Positions 10,431-21,639 of a stretch of 64,000 nucleotides of DNA are shown here, in pieces (positions within the stretch are counted from its first letter, which is position 1; each line of letters opens with the position of its first letter). Under the pieces are notes generated by a model, which was given only the letters and a program-made list of their open reading frames with translations, did not search any database and was not told where the DNA came from. This stretch comes from Symsagittifera roscoffensis (Eukaryota > Xenacoelomorpha > Acoela > Convolutidae): contig NW_026970820.1 of assembly GCF_963678635.1 (NCBI RefSeq), positions 1,984,001 to 2,048,000 of the forward strand, written 5' to 3'. Made by a program: the position numbers and the translations under genes.

Positions 10431-10575
10431 AAAAATTAGGAAATTCTGACGTGCCGTTTAGCAGAACTCGATAGTTTCTAGGAATATGGACCAATGTAAA
10501 AAATTTATTGCCTTTTGACCGGAAGGGGCCCCTACCCCTTCCTAATCGCTTTTTGTGCTACACGCGACCATCTAG
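10424..10575 (+). repeat. Module tail, F type
   Basis: GCATGCAAAAAATTAGG leads the tail. H1 has 8 bp arms GGAAGGGG (10521-10528) and CCCCTTCC (10535-10542). It ends in CATCTAG. The only other tail with this H1 is at 28234-28387, also just before a run of T units. Confidence 0.88.
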
Positions 10576-10585
10576 CACCCTCAAG

Positions 10586-10595
10586 GTCACGTGAC
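10586..10595. other. Head palindrome GTCACGTGAC (type i heads)
   Basis: A perfect 10-base palindrome centred on the E-box core CACGTG, 11 bases after the junction. E-boxes bind bHLH factors in animals, but nothing here shows use. The full palindrome is present in units 1, 3, 6, 10, 14 and 18. Other type i heads keep CACGTG but not the flanks. Confidence 0.8.
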
Positions 10596-10698
10596 TTAAT
10601 TTTGTTTTTGGTTTTTTCTGAAACCAAAACAATAAGGTCATGCGCCAATATCATGGCCTCAAGCAAAGACGTCGGACTCGACGCATTCACATTAGCCT

Positions 10699-10715
10699 TG
10701 CGCCCTTCGGGCGCA
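10699..10715 (+). other. H2 hairpin, T type (example from unit 1)
   Basis: TGCGCCC and GGGCGCA pair perfectly around TTC. The same hairpin is found at this position in most of the 21 units. It replaces the GAGCACCC/GGGTGCTC stem of A modules and lacks the T run after it. Some units have a loop change (TTT in unit 2, ATC in units 3 and 6) or a single broken pair (units 3, 5, 11 and 14). Confidence 0.88.
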
Positions 10716-11016
10716 AATGCCAATGCTCAATTAATTTTGCCACGTGAAAAAATTTTTAAGGAAAAATTCTGATAAAATTTAACTTAAACTACCACGAAAG
10801 AACGCAAAGATTTCAAAGTGTGAAACAATCAAGTTTTTGCTAATACCGGGCATGCAGTGAGACTGATTTCGGCAAAAATAAAATGAAAATTGAAGGAAAT
10901 GGAAAGAAAAAAATTGTTCAAAAAAGAACGCAACATCAAAAACTTATTTGATGTCCGCTAATGTCATAATTCCGATCAGGCTGATTTCAGATTTTAAGCG
11001 CAGATTTTACGGTTAC

Positions 11017-11059
11017 GGCTGCTCCCTCTACAGGTCCCAGAGGGACCGAGTGAGCATCC
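11017..11059 (+). other. H3 compound hairpin, T type (example from unit 1)
   Basis: Nested pairing: GG/CC, TGCTC/GAGCA, CTC/GAG, then GGTCCC-AGA-GGGACC with a TACA bulge on the left side. This GC-rich core and the following CTCGATCCAGG are among the least variable parts of the T unit, while the AT-rich flanks vary. It is a candidate structured RNA or cruciform; no RNA family is recognised. Confidence 0.85.
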
Positions 11060-12783
11060 TACCTCGATCCAGGATAACGGACAGTTGTTTTTAATTTTTC
11101 ACAAATTTTTTTTCACTAATGCTTGTTTTCAATTCCTCATGAGAAGCTGTATAAATTTTTTAAAAAAATGATTTTTTTTATCAATGCTTCCAAGAACAAC
11201 TGATGTTAGGCGGTTACAAATGCGGTTGGTGAAAACTAGTAAGGGATAATGATGAGAAAAATTGTAAGTTTTCAAATGAATTTAAAAACAGTTTTTTTTC
11301 TTTTTTCTTTTGTAAATCGGGAGAAATGAATCAGTTTTTTTAAGTTTTCCTCGCACCACCCACTGTTCATAAGTAATGAAGATTCCTGTTCTAGCCGTTT
11401 ATAAAACTTTGGCAGAAAAAACATCAGAATGATGTAAAATGTTTTAAAAAAAATAAAAATTTAAAAATTATGTTTAAAAAAAAAATCAAAAACTTGTAAT
11501 TTTCAAAATTGAAAAAAAGTTAAAATTAATTGCATATTACGATTCAGCGTACCCAACTTAGTGGGTCTAGCATTTTAAATTACCAAAAAATGTTGAAAAT
11601 TGTAGATTTTATGAAGTTTTCATTTTGGCTATTTTTCCTTGTCGCCTCCACTTGAGTCACCTTTGAGCCAACTTGAGAAAGTGGAACGTAAACAAGCTGC
11701 ACAGATGGTCAAAGTGAGCCATTTTCAGCGTGATAACACGCCTGGAAGAAAAAAAACTCCAGAAAAGAAAGAAAATTATGAACTTTAACCTTTTTTCTTC
11801 TTCAAATGGCGATACTTAGAATAATTTTTCAGCTGAAAAGTTCAAAAAAAATCAAAAAATTCAAATTTTGAAAAAATTTATAAAAAAATCTCATCAGTCT
11901 GTTTATTGGAGTCTTCGAGGTTTTGAGAGACCTCATCTGGCGGCTAACAACAAGTGGATCACTTATTTTAAAATTTTGAGAAAGGTCAAAAAAACATGTT
12001 TTTTGATTTTTTTGACAGAATTCCGAAAGCAATATCTTGGCTAAAAACAAGATTGAGGGCCTAAAATTAGTACAAACAGTACTCCCATATAAGGTTTATT
12101 AGGTTGGAAACAAAAAATTTACTCTGACTCAAAAATCGTTTTTTAACTTTATTTCTGAACAAGAAATTGAAAAGAAATGAAAAACTTAAAAATTTTTTGA
12201 AAAAAAAGATTGTTTTGAAAAAGTGCCAATTTTTAGCTGAAACTTTTCATTTTAGCTAATAAAGCCAGAGCAATGCCCTTTAAGCTCAAATAAATTAATT
12301 AAGCAAATTATTTTCAAGTTTTTTCGTTAAAGCCTTTTATTTTGAAAAAGTATTCAAAAATGGGTAAAAAAAAGTCAAAAAAATCAATTTTCTCCGATTC
12401 AAAAACCTCCACTACCATGATGATTAGTTCGTTAGATAGGACTGCTGAGATCAATTTAGACGTATTTTCATAAGTATATCAAAATTTTTATTTATTTTTG
12501 AGAATTAAGCAAAATAAAAACTTTTCCCAAATTGGGCAAAAAGCCCAAATTAGCCCAAACACCTGTTAAAAATTGTTGGGTCAAAAAATCACAAAAGGAA
12601 ACCCCTATTCGTTTGCCATTTTAGGGCCGCATGCAAAAAATTAGACCAATCTAACCTGACAATTTCGAGAATCGACTTTTTTGCAAAATTTCTCTATAGT
12701 CCATTTGAGGGATATTACTTGTACCGGTGGGGGCCCCTACCCCACCTCAAAAAATTTTGTAATGCTGGAACGCGGCCACCTAG

Positions 12784-15001
12784 CACAATCAGGTACTAGT
12801 GTTTTATTTTTTTTTTCGTATTTTGTCGAACCAAAAGAGAGTCTCGTCAAGCATCGACATCATGTGGTCAAGCAAATACGTGGACTTCTACGCATTCCCT
12901 TTAGCAATGCGCCCTTTGGGCGCAAATGCCAATGCTCAATTAATTTTGCCAGGTGAAAAAATGAATTAATTAAAAAAATTCGGATATATTTTACTTTAAA
13001 CTACCACCAAACAACGCAAAACTTTCAAAGTGTAAGACAATCAAAATTATGCCATTACCGGACATGCAGTGAGACTGGTTTTGGCAAAAGTAAAATAGAA
13101 TATGTAGAAAAAAGAAAGTAAAGAATTGTTCAAAAAAAGAACGCAACATCTGATATTTATTTGATATCCGCTAATGACAAAATTATGATTAGGCTGATTT
13201 CAGATTAAAGCGTACAATTTAAGGTTACGGTTGCTCCCTCTAACGGTCCCAGAGGGACCAAGTGAGCATCCTACCTCGATCCAGGACAACGGATAGTTGT
13301 TTTTAATTTTTCATGAAATTTATTTTTCTTTAATGCTTGTTTTTGATTTTCTCATGAGAAGCTGTATGATTTAAAAAAAATTGATTTCATTAAGCAATGG
13401 TTCTAAGAACAACTGACGTTAGGGGCTTACAAATACGGTTGGTGAAAACTGGTAAGGGATAATGTTGAGAAAAATTGTAAGCTTTCAAGAAGTTTAAAAA
13501 AAAACAGTTTTTTTTCTTCTTTTTTTGTTAAATCAGGAGAAATCAATCAAATTTTTTAAATTTTACCTTAAAATAACTATTATTTTTAAGTAATGAAGAT
13601 TCCTGTTCTAGCCTTTTATAACACGTTGGCAGAAAAAACATCAAAATGTTTGAAAATGTTTTAAAAAAGAGAAAAAATTAAAAATTATGTTTTTTTTGTA
13701 AAATCAAAAACTTGTAATTTTCAAAATTGAAAAAAGTGAAAACTAATTGCATATTACGATTCAGCGTACCCAATTTACTGGGTCTAGCATTTTAAATTAC
13801 CAAAAAACGTTGAAAATTGTAGATTTTATGAAGTTTTCATTTTGGCTATTTTTCCTTGTCGCCTCCACTTAAGGCACCTTTGAGCCAAGTTGAGAAAGTG
13901 GAAACTAAACAAGCTATACAGAAAAACTGAATGAGCCATTTTCAGCGTGATAACACGCCTGGAAGAAGAAAAAAACTCCAGAAAAGAAAGAAAATTTTGA
14001 AGTTTAACCTTTTTTCTTCTTCAAATGGCGATACTTAGAATAATTTTTCAGCTGAAAAGTTCAAAAAAAATCATAAAATTCAATTTTTGAAAAAATTTTA
14101 AAAAAATCTCATCATTCTGTTTAGTGGAGTCTTCGAGGTTTTGGGAGACCTTATCTAGCGGCTAACAACAAGTGCATCACTAATTTTAAAACTTTGAGAA
14201 AATTCAAAAAAACATGTTTTTTCGATTTTTTTGACAGAATTCCGGAAGCAATATCTTGGCTAAAAACGAAAATGAGGGCCTAAAAATAGTACAAACAGTA
14301 CTCCCACATAAAGTACATTAGGTTAGAAACAAAAAATTGACTCTGACTAAAAAATCGTTTTTTAACTTTATTTCTGAACAAAAAATTGTAAAAAAATTAA
14401 AAATTTAAAAATTTTTTGAAAAAAATGATTGTTTTGAAAAAGTGCCAATTTTTAGCTTAAACTTTTTTTTTAGCTAAGAAAACCAGAGCAATGCCCTTTA
14501 ACCTCAAATAATTTAATTAAGCAAATTATATTCAAGTTTTTTCGTTAAAGGCTTTTATTTTGAAAAAGTATTCAAAAATGGGTAAAAAAAAGTCAAAAAA
14601 ATCAATTTTCTCAGATTCAAAAACCTCCACCACCATGATGATTAGTTCGCTAGATAGGACTGTTGAGATCAGTTTAGACTTACTTTCATAAAAATATCAA
14701 AATTTTTACTTATTTTTGAGAATTAAGCAAAATAAAAACTTTTCCCAAATTGGGCAAAAAGCCCAAATTAGCCCAAACACCTGTTAAAAATTGTTGGGTC
14801 AAAAAATCACAAAAGGAAACCCCTATTCATTTGACATTTTAGGGCCGCATGCAAAAAATTAGACCATTCTAACCTGACAATTTCGAGAATCGACTTTTTT
14901 GCAAAATTTCTCTATAGTCCATTTGAGGGATATTACTTGTACCGGTGGGGGCCCCTACCCCACCTCAAAAAATTTTGTAATGCTGGAACGCGGCCACCTA
15001 G
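12784..15001 (+). repeat. T unit 2 (2218 bp)
   Basis: The head is type ii (CACAATCAGGTACTAGTG) in the GTTTTATT subtype shared with unit 21. H2 keeps its stem with a TTT loop. H3 has a changed base in its outer stem (GAG to AAG). The tail is type alpha. An internal TAG near 14122 interrupts the 58-codon frame open in many other units. Confidence 0.95.
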
Positions 15002-17216
15002 CACCCTCAAGGTCACGTGACTTATTTTTGTTTTTCGTATTTTCTGAAACCAAAAGCAAGCATGGTCATGCATCGACATGATGTGCTCAAGCAAATACGT
15101 GGACTTCTACGCATTCCCATTCGCAATGCGCCCATCGGGCTCAAATGCCAATGCTCAATTAATTTTGCCAGGTGAAAAAAAAATTATTTAAAAAGTTCTG
15201 CTAAACTTTATTTTAAACTACCACCAAAAAACGCAAAGATTTCAAAGTGTAAAACAATCAAATTTTTGCCAATACCGGGCTTGCAATGAGACTGATGTTG
15301 GCAAAAGTAAAATACAAAATGTAGAAAATGGAAAGAAAAAAATTGTTCAAAATAAGAACGCAACATCAAAAACTTATTTGATCTCCGCTCAAATCATAAT
15401 TCAGATCAGGCTGATTTCAGATTTTAAGCGTAGAATTTACGGTTACGGCTGCTCCCTCTACAGGTCCCAGAGGGACCGAGTGAGCATCCTACCTCGATCC
15501 AGGTTAACGGATAGTTGTTCTTAATTTTTCACAAATTTTTTTTTCTCTAATGCTTGTTTTCACTTCCTCATGAGAAGCTGTATTAATTTTTAAAAAATTT
15601 ATTTTATCCATCAATGCTTCCAAGAACAACTGATTTTAGGCGATTACAAATGCGGTTGTTGAAACTAGTAAGGGATAATGATGAGAAAAACTGTAAGTTT
15701 TCAAATGAATTTAAAAACAGTTTTTTTCCTTTTTTTCTTTTGTAAATCGGGAGAAATGAATCAGTTTTTTTTTAAGTTTTCCTCGCACCACCCACTGTTC
15801 CTTAGTAATGAAGATTCCTGTTCTAGCCGTTTATAACACTTTGGCAGAAAAAACATCAATATGATGTAAAATGTTTTAAAAAAGAGAAAAATTTAAAAAT
15901 TATGTTTTTTTTTTAAAAATCAAAAAATTGTAATTTTCAAAATTGAAAGAAAGTAAAAATTAATTGCATATTACGATTCACCGTACCCAACTTAGTGGGT
16001 ATAGCATTTTAAATTACCAAAAAATGTTGAAAATTGTAGATTTTATGAAGTTTTCATTTTGGCTATTTTTCCTTGTCGCCTCCACTTAAGGCACCTTTGA
16101 GCCAACTTGAGAAACTGGAACCTAAACAAGCTATACAGATAGTCTCAATGAGCCATTTTCAGCGTGATAACACGCCTGGAAGAAAAAAAAACTCCAGAAA
16201 AGAAAGAAAATTTTGAACTTTAACCTTTTTTCTTCTTCAAATGGCGATACTTAGAATAATTTTTCATCTGAAAAGTTCAAAAAAAATCAAAAAATTCAAA
16301 TTTTGAAAAATTTTTTAAAAAATCTCATCAGTCTGTTTATTGGAATCTTCGAGGTTTTGAGAGATCTTATCTGGCGGCTAACAACAAAAGGATCATTTAT
16401 TATAAAAATTTGAGAAAGGTCAAAAAAACATGTTTTTTCGACTTTTTTGACAGAATTTCGAAAGCAATATCTTGGCAAAAAACAAGAATGAGGGCCTAAA
16501 ATTAGTACAAACAGTACTCCCACATAAGGTACATTAGGTTGGAAACAAAAAATTTACTCTGACTCAAAAATCGTTTTTTAACTTTACTCTGAACAAGAAA
16601 TTGAAAAGAAATCAAAAACTTAAAAATTTTTTGAAAAAAATGATTGTTTTGAAAAAGTGCCAATTTTTAGCTGAAACTTTTCATTTTAGCTAATAAAGCC
16701 AGAGCAATGCCCTTTAAGCTCAAATAAATTAATTATGCAAATTATTTTCAAGTTTTTTCGTTAAAGTCTTTTATTTTGAAAAAGTATTCAAAAATGGGTA
16801 AAAAAAAGTCAAAAAAATCAATTTTCTCCGATTCAAAAACCTCCACTACCATGATGATTAGTGCGTTAGATAGGACTGCTGAGATCAATTTAGACGTTCT
16901 TCCATAAGTATATCAAAATTTTTACTTATTTTTGAGAATTAAGCAGAATAAAAACTTTTCCCAAATTGGGCAAAAAGCCCAAATTAGCCCAAACACCTGT
17001 TAAAAATTGTTGGGTCAAAAAATCACAAAAGGAAACCCCTATTCGTTTGACATTTTAGGGCCGCATGCAAAAAATTAGACCAATCTAACCTGACAATTTC
17101 GAGAATCAACTTTTTTGTCAAAATTCTCTAAAGACCAATTTAGGGAGATTACTTGTACCGGTGGGGGCCCTACCCCACCTAAAAAATTTTTGAAATGCTG
17201 GAACGCGGCCACCTAG
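15002..17216 (+). repeat. T unit 3 (2215 bp)
   Basis: Type i head with GTCACGTGAC. H2 reads GCGCCC-ATC-GGGCTC, with one pair lost. The tail is type beta (GTCAAAATTCTCTAAAGACC, six-base H1 loop). Body details such as GGTTGTTGAAA resemble unit 9. Confidence 0.95.
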
Positions 17217-19427
17217 CACCCTCAAGGTCACGTGTTGGATTTTTGTTGTTGGTTTTTTCTGAAAACAAAAAAGAGCGTGGTCATGCATCGACATCATGTG
17301 GTCAAGCAAATACGTGGACTTCTACGCATTCCCATTAGCAATGCGCCCTTCGGGCGCAAATGCCAATGCTCAATTAATTTTGCCAGCTGAAAAAATAAAT
17401 TAATTAAAAAGTTCAGATAAATTTTACTTAAACTACCACCAAAAACGCAAAGCTTTCAAAGTGTAAGACAATCAAGCTTTTGCCATTACTGGACATGCAG
17501 TGAGACTGGTTTTGGCAAAAAGTAAAATAGAAAATGTAGAAAATAGAAAGTAAAGAATTGTTCAACAAAAGAACGCAACATCTGAAATTTACTTGATCTC
17601 CGCTAATGACAAAATTATGATCAGGCTGATTTTAGATTAAAGCGTACAATTTAAGGTTACGGCTGCTCCCTCTAATGGTCCCAGAGGGACCGAGTGAGCA
17701 TCCTACCTCGATCCAGGACAACGGATAGTTGTTTTTAATTTTTCATAAAAATTATTATTTTTCTTTAATGCTTGTTTTCATTTTCTCATGAGAAGCTGTA
17801 TGATTTTAAAAAAAATTGATTTCATTAAGCAATGGTTCTAAGAACAACTGACGTTAGGCGCTTACAAATACGGTTGGTGAAAACTGGTAAAGGATAATGT
17901 TGAGAAAAATTGTAAGCTTTCAAGAAAAATAAAAAAACAGTTTTTTTCTTTTTTTTCTTTTGTAAATCGGGAGAAATCATTAAGTTTTTTTAAATTTTCC
18001 TCGCACCACCCACTAAGTAGTGAAGATTCATATTCTAGCCATTTATAACATTTTGGCAGAAAAAACATCAATATGTTGTAAAATGTTTTAAAATAGAGAA
18101 AAACTAAAAATTATCTTTTTTTTCGAAAAAATCAAAATTTAGTTATTTTCAAAAATGTAAAAAAGTGAAAAACAATTGCATATTACGATTCACCGTACCC
18201 AAATTAGTGGGTCTAGTATTTTAAATTATCAAAAAATGTTGAAAATTGTGGATTTTATGAAGTTTTCATTCTGGCTATTTTTCCTTGTTGCCTCCACTTA
18301 AGGCACCTTTGAGCCAACTTGAGAAACTGGAACCTAAACAAGCTATACAGATAGTCTAAATGAGCCATTTTCAGCGTGATAACACGCCTGGAAGAAAAAA
18401 AACTCCAGAAAAGAAAGAAATTTTTGAACTTTAACTTTTTTTCTTCTTCAAATGGCGATACTTAGAATAATTTTTCAGCTGAAAAGTTCAAAAAAAATCA
18501 AAAAATTCAAATTTTGAAAAAATTTAAAAAAATCTCATCAGTCTATTTATTGGAGTGTTCGAGGTTTTGGGAGACCTTATCTGGCGGCTACCAACAAGTG
18601 GATCACTTATTTTAAAGTTTTCAGAAAGGTCAAAAAAACATGTTTTTTCGATTTTTTTGACAGAATTCCGGAAGCAATATCTTGGCTAAAAACAAGAATG
18701 AGGGCCTAAAATTAGTACAAACAGTACTCCCACATAAAGTACATTAGGTTGGAAACAAAAAATTTACTCTGATTCAAAAATCGTTTTATAACTTTATTTC
18801 TGAACAAAAAATTGTAAAAAAATCAAAAACTGGAAAAATTTTTGAAAAAAATGATTGTTTTGAAAAAGTGCCATTTTTCAGCTGAAACTTTTCATTTTAG
18901 CTAAGAAAGCCAGAGCAATGCCCTTTAAGCTCTAATAAATTAATAAACCAAATTGTTTTCAAGTTTTTTCGTCAAAGATTTTTATTTTGAAAAAGTATTC
19001 AAAAATGGGTAAAAAAAAGTCAAAAAAATCAATTTTCTCCGATTCAAAAACCTCCACTACCATGATGATTAGTGCGTTAGATAGGACTGCTGAGATCAAT
19101 TTAGACGTTCTTTCATAAGTATATCAAAATTTTTACTTATTTTTGAGAATTAGGCAAAATAAAAACTTTTCCCAAATTGGGCAAAAAGCCCAAATTAGCC
19201 CAAACACCTGTTAAAAATTGTTGGGTCGAAAAATCACAAAAGGAAACCCCTATTCGTTTGACATTTTAGGGCCGCATGCAAAAAATTAGACCAATCTAAC
19301 CTGACAATTTCGAGAATCAACTTTTTTGTCAAGATTCTCTAAAGACCAATTTAGGGAGATTACTTGTACCGGTGGGGGCCCTACCCCACCTAAAAAATTT
19401 TTGAAATACTGGAACGCGGCCACCTAG
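17217..19427 (+). repeat. T unit 4 (2211 bp)
   Basis: Type i head with CACGTGTTGG (no full palindrome). H2 and H3 are intact, with AATGG in place of ACAGG in the H3 bulge region. The tail is type beta. The body is related to units 8 and 12 (for example GGATAATGTTGAG and a GTTTGAGTTA-less region near 18100). Confidence 0.93.
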
Positions 19428-21639
19428 CACAATCAGGTACTAGTGGCTTGATTTTGGTTTTTAATATTGTCTGGAACCAAAAGAGAGTGTCGTCAAGCAT
19501 CGACATCATGTGGTCAAGCAAATACGTGGACTTCTACGCATTCCCATTAGCAATGGGCCCTTCGGGCGCAAATACCAATGCTCAATTAATTTTGCCTGGT
19601 GAAAAAATTTTTAAGGAAAACTTCTGATAAAATTTAACTTAAACTACCACGAAAGAACGCAAAGATTTCAAAGTGTGAAACAATCAAGTTTTTGCTAATA
19701 CCGGGCATGCAGTGAGACTGATTTCGGCAAAAATAAAATGAAAATTGAAGGAAATGGAAAGAAAAAAATTGTTCAAAAAAGAACGCAACATCAAAAACTT
19801 ATTTGATGTCCGCTAATGTCATAATTCCGATCAGGCTGATTTCAGATTTTAAGCGCAGAGTTTACGGTTACGGCTGCTCCCTCTACAGGTCCCAGAGGGA
19901 CCGAGTGAGCATCCTACCTCGATCCAGGATAACGGACAGTTGTTTTTAATTTTTCACAATTTTTTTTTCACTAATGCTTGTTTTCAATTCCTCATGAGAA
20001 GCTGTATAAATTTTTTAAAAAAATGATTTTTTTTATCAATGCTTCCAAGAACAACTGATGTTAGGCGGTTACAAATGCGGTTGGTGAAAACTAGTAAGGG
20101 ATAATGATGAGAAAAATTGTAAGTTTTCAAATGAATTTAAAAACAGTTTTTTTTCTTTTTTCTTTTGTAAATCGGGAGAAATGAATCAGTTTTTTTAAGT
20201 TTTCCTCGCACCACCCACTGTTCATAAGTAATGAAGATTCCTGTTCTGGCCGTTTATAAAACTTTGGCAGAAAAAACATCAGAATGATGTAAAATGTTTT
20301 AAAAAAAATAAAAATTTAAAAATTATGTTTAAAAAAAAAATCAAAAACTTGTAATTTTCAAAATTGAAAAAAAGTTAAAATTAATTGCATATTACGATTC
20401 AGCGTACCCAACTTAGTGGGTCTAGCATTTTAAATTACCAAAAAATGTTGAAAATTGTAGATTTTATGAAGTTTTCATTTTGGCTATTTTTCCTTGTCGC
20501 CTCCACTTGAGGCACCTTTGAGCCAACTTGAGAAACTGGAACGTAAACAAGCTGCACAGATGGTCAAAGTGAGCCATTTTCAGCGTGATAACACGCCTGG
20601 AAGAAAAAAAACTCCAGAAAAGAAAGAAAATTATGAACTTTAACCTTTTTTCTTCTTCAAATGGCGATACTTAGAATAATTTTTCAGCTGAAAAGTTGAA
20701 AAAAAATCAAAAAATTCAAATTTTGAAAAAATTTATAAAAAAATCTCATCAGTCTGTTTATTGGAGTCTTCGAGGTTTTGAGAGACCTCATCTGGCGGCT
20801 AACAACAAGTGGATCACTTATTTTAAAATTTTGAGAAAGGTCAAAAAAACATGTTTTTTTGATTTTTTAGACAGAATTCCGAAAGCAATATCTTGGCTAA
20901 AAACAAGATTGAGGGCCTAAAATTAGTACAAACAGTACTCCCACATAAGGTACATTAGGTTGGAAACAAAAAATTTACTCTGACTCAAAAATCGTTTTTT
21001 AACTTTATTTCTGAACAAGAAATTGAAAAGAAATGAAAAACTTAAAAATTTTTTGAAAAAAAAGATTGTTTTGAAAAAGTGCCAATTTTTAGCTGAAACA
21101 TTTCATTTTAGCTAATAAAGCCAAAGCAATGCCCTTTAAGCTCAAATAAATTAATTATGCAAATTATTTTGAAGTTTTTTCGTTAAAGCCTTTTATTTTG
21201 AAAAAGTATTCAAAAATGGGTAAAAAAAAGTCAAAAAAATCAATTTTCTCCGATTCAAAAACCTCCACTACCATGATGATTAGTTCGTTAGATAGGACTG
21301 CTGAGATCAATTTAGACGTATTTTCATAAGTATATCAAAATTTTTATTTATTTTTGAGAATTAAGCAAAATAAAAACTTTTCCCAAATTGGGCAAAAAGC
21401 CCAAATTAGCCCAAACACCTGTTAAAAATTGTTGGGTCAAAAAATCACAAAAGGAAACCCCTATTCGTTTGCCATTTTAGGGCCGCATGCAAAAAATTAG
21501 ACCAATCTAACCTGACAATTTCGAGAATCGACTTTTTTGCAAAATTTCTCTATAGTCCATTTGAGGGATATTACTTGTACCGGTGGGGGCCCCTACCCCA
21601 CCTAAAAAATTTTTGAAATGCTGGAACGCGGCCACCTAG
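19428..21639 (+). repeat. T unit 5 (2212 bp), near-identical to unit 11
   Basis: Type ii head (ACTAGTGGCTTGATTTTGG). H2 carries ATGGGCCC in place of ATGCGCCC, breaking one pair. The tail is an alpha/beta chimera: alpha up to the end of H1, beta after it. Length, head variant and chimeric tail all match unit 11, 15,601 bases downstream, while the neighbouring units differ. Confidence 0.95.

Larger units (their letters stand above)
8268..10575 (+). repeat. F1 module, about 2.3 kb
   Basis: The head contains CCCACCCACC-like stretches and lacks a clear H2. A compound H3 hairpin is at 8704-8746. The second half is three S sub-repeats with a 522 bp period. It ends in an F-type tail with CATCTAG at 10569-10575. 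F2 (26071-28387) has the same order of parts but is clearly diverged in the first 400 bases. F1 directly precedes the first run of T units. Confidence 0.9.
10576..12783 (+). repeat. T unit 1 (2208 bp)
   Basis: First unit of the left T run. The head is type i, with the 10-base palindrome GTCACGTGAC at 10586-10595. H2 is TGCGCCC-TTC-GGGCGCA at 10699-10715 and H3 at 11017-11059. The tail is type alpha with H1 at 12726-12746. Head and body closely match T unit 10. The open frame from 10515 spans the F tail and this head and is not a gene. Confidence 0.95.

Noticed and set aside
10586-10595. CACGTG as a working E-box promoter element
   Set aside because: It is one of several interchangeable palindromes at this position, and there is no gene or start site downstream that I can support.
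11050-11095. Possible RNA polymerase III B box (CTCGATCC) followed by T runs after T-type H3
   Set aside because: Only part of the GGTTCGANTCC consensus matches, no A box at a proper distance is seen, and no tRNA cloverleaf can be drawn.
11201-11206. TTAGGC, the nematode telomere unit, in T units
   Set aside because: It occurs once per unit as part of GTTAGGCGGTTAC or GTTAGGCGCTTAC and never in tandem.
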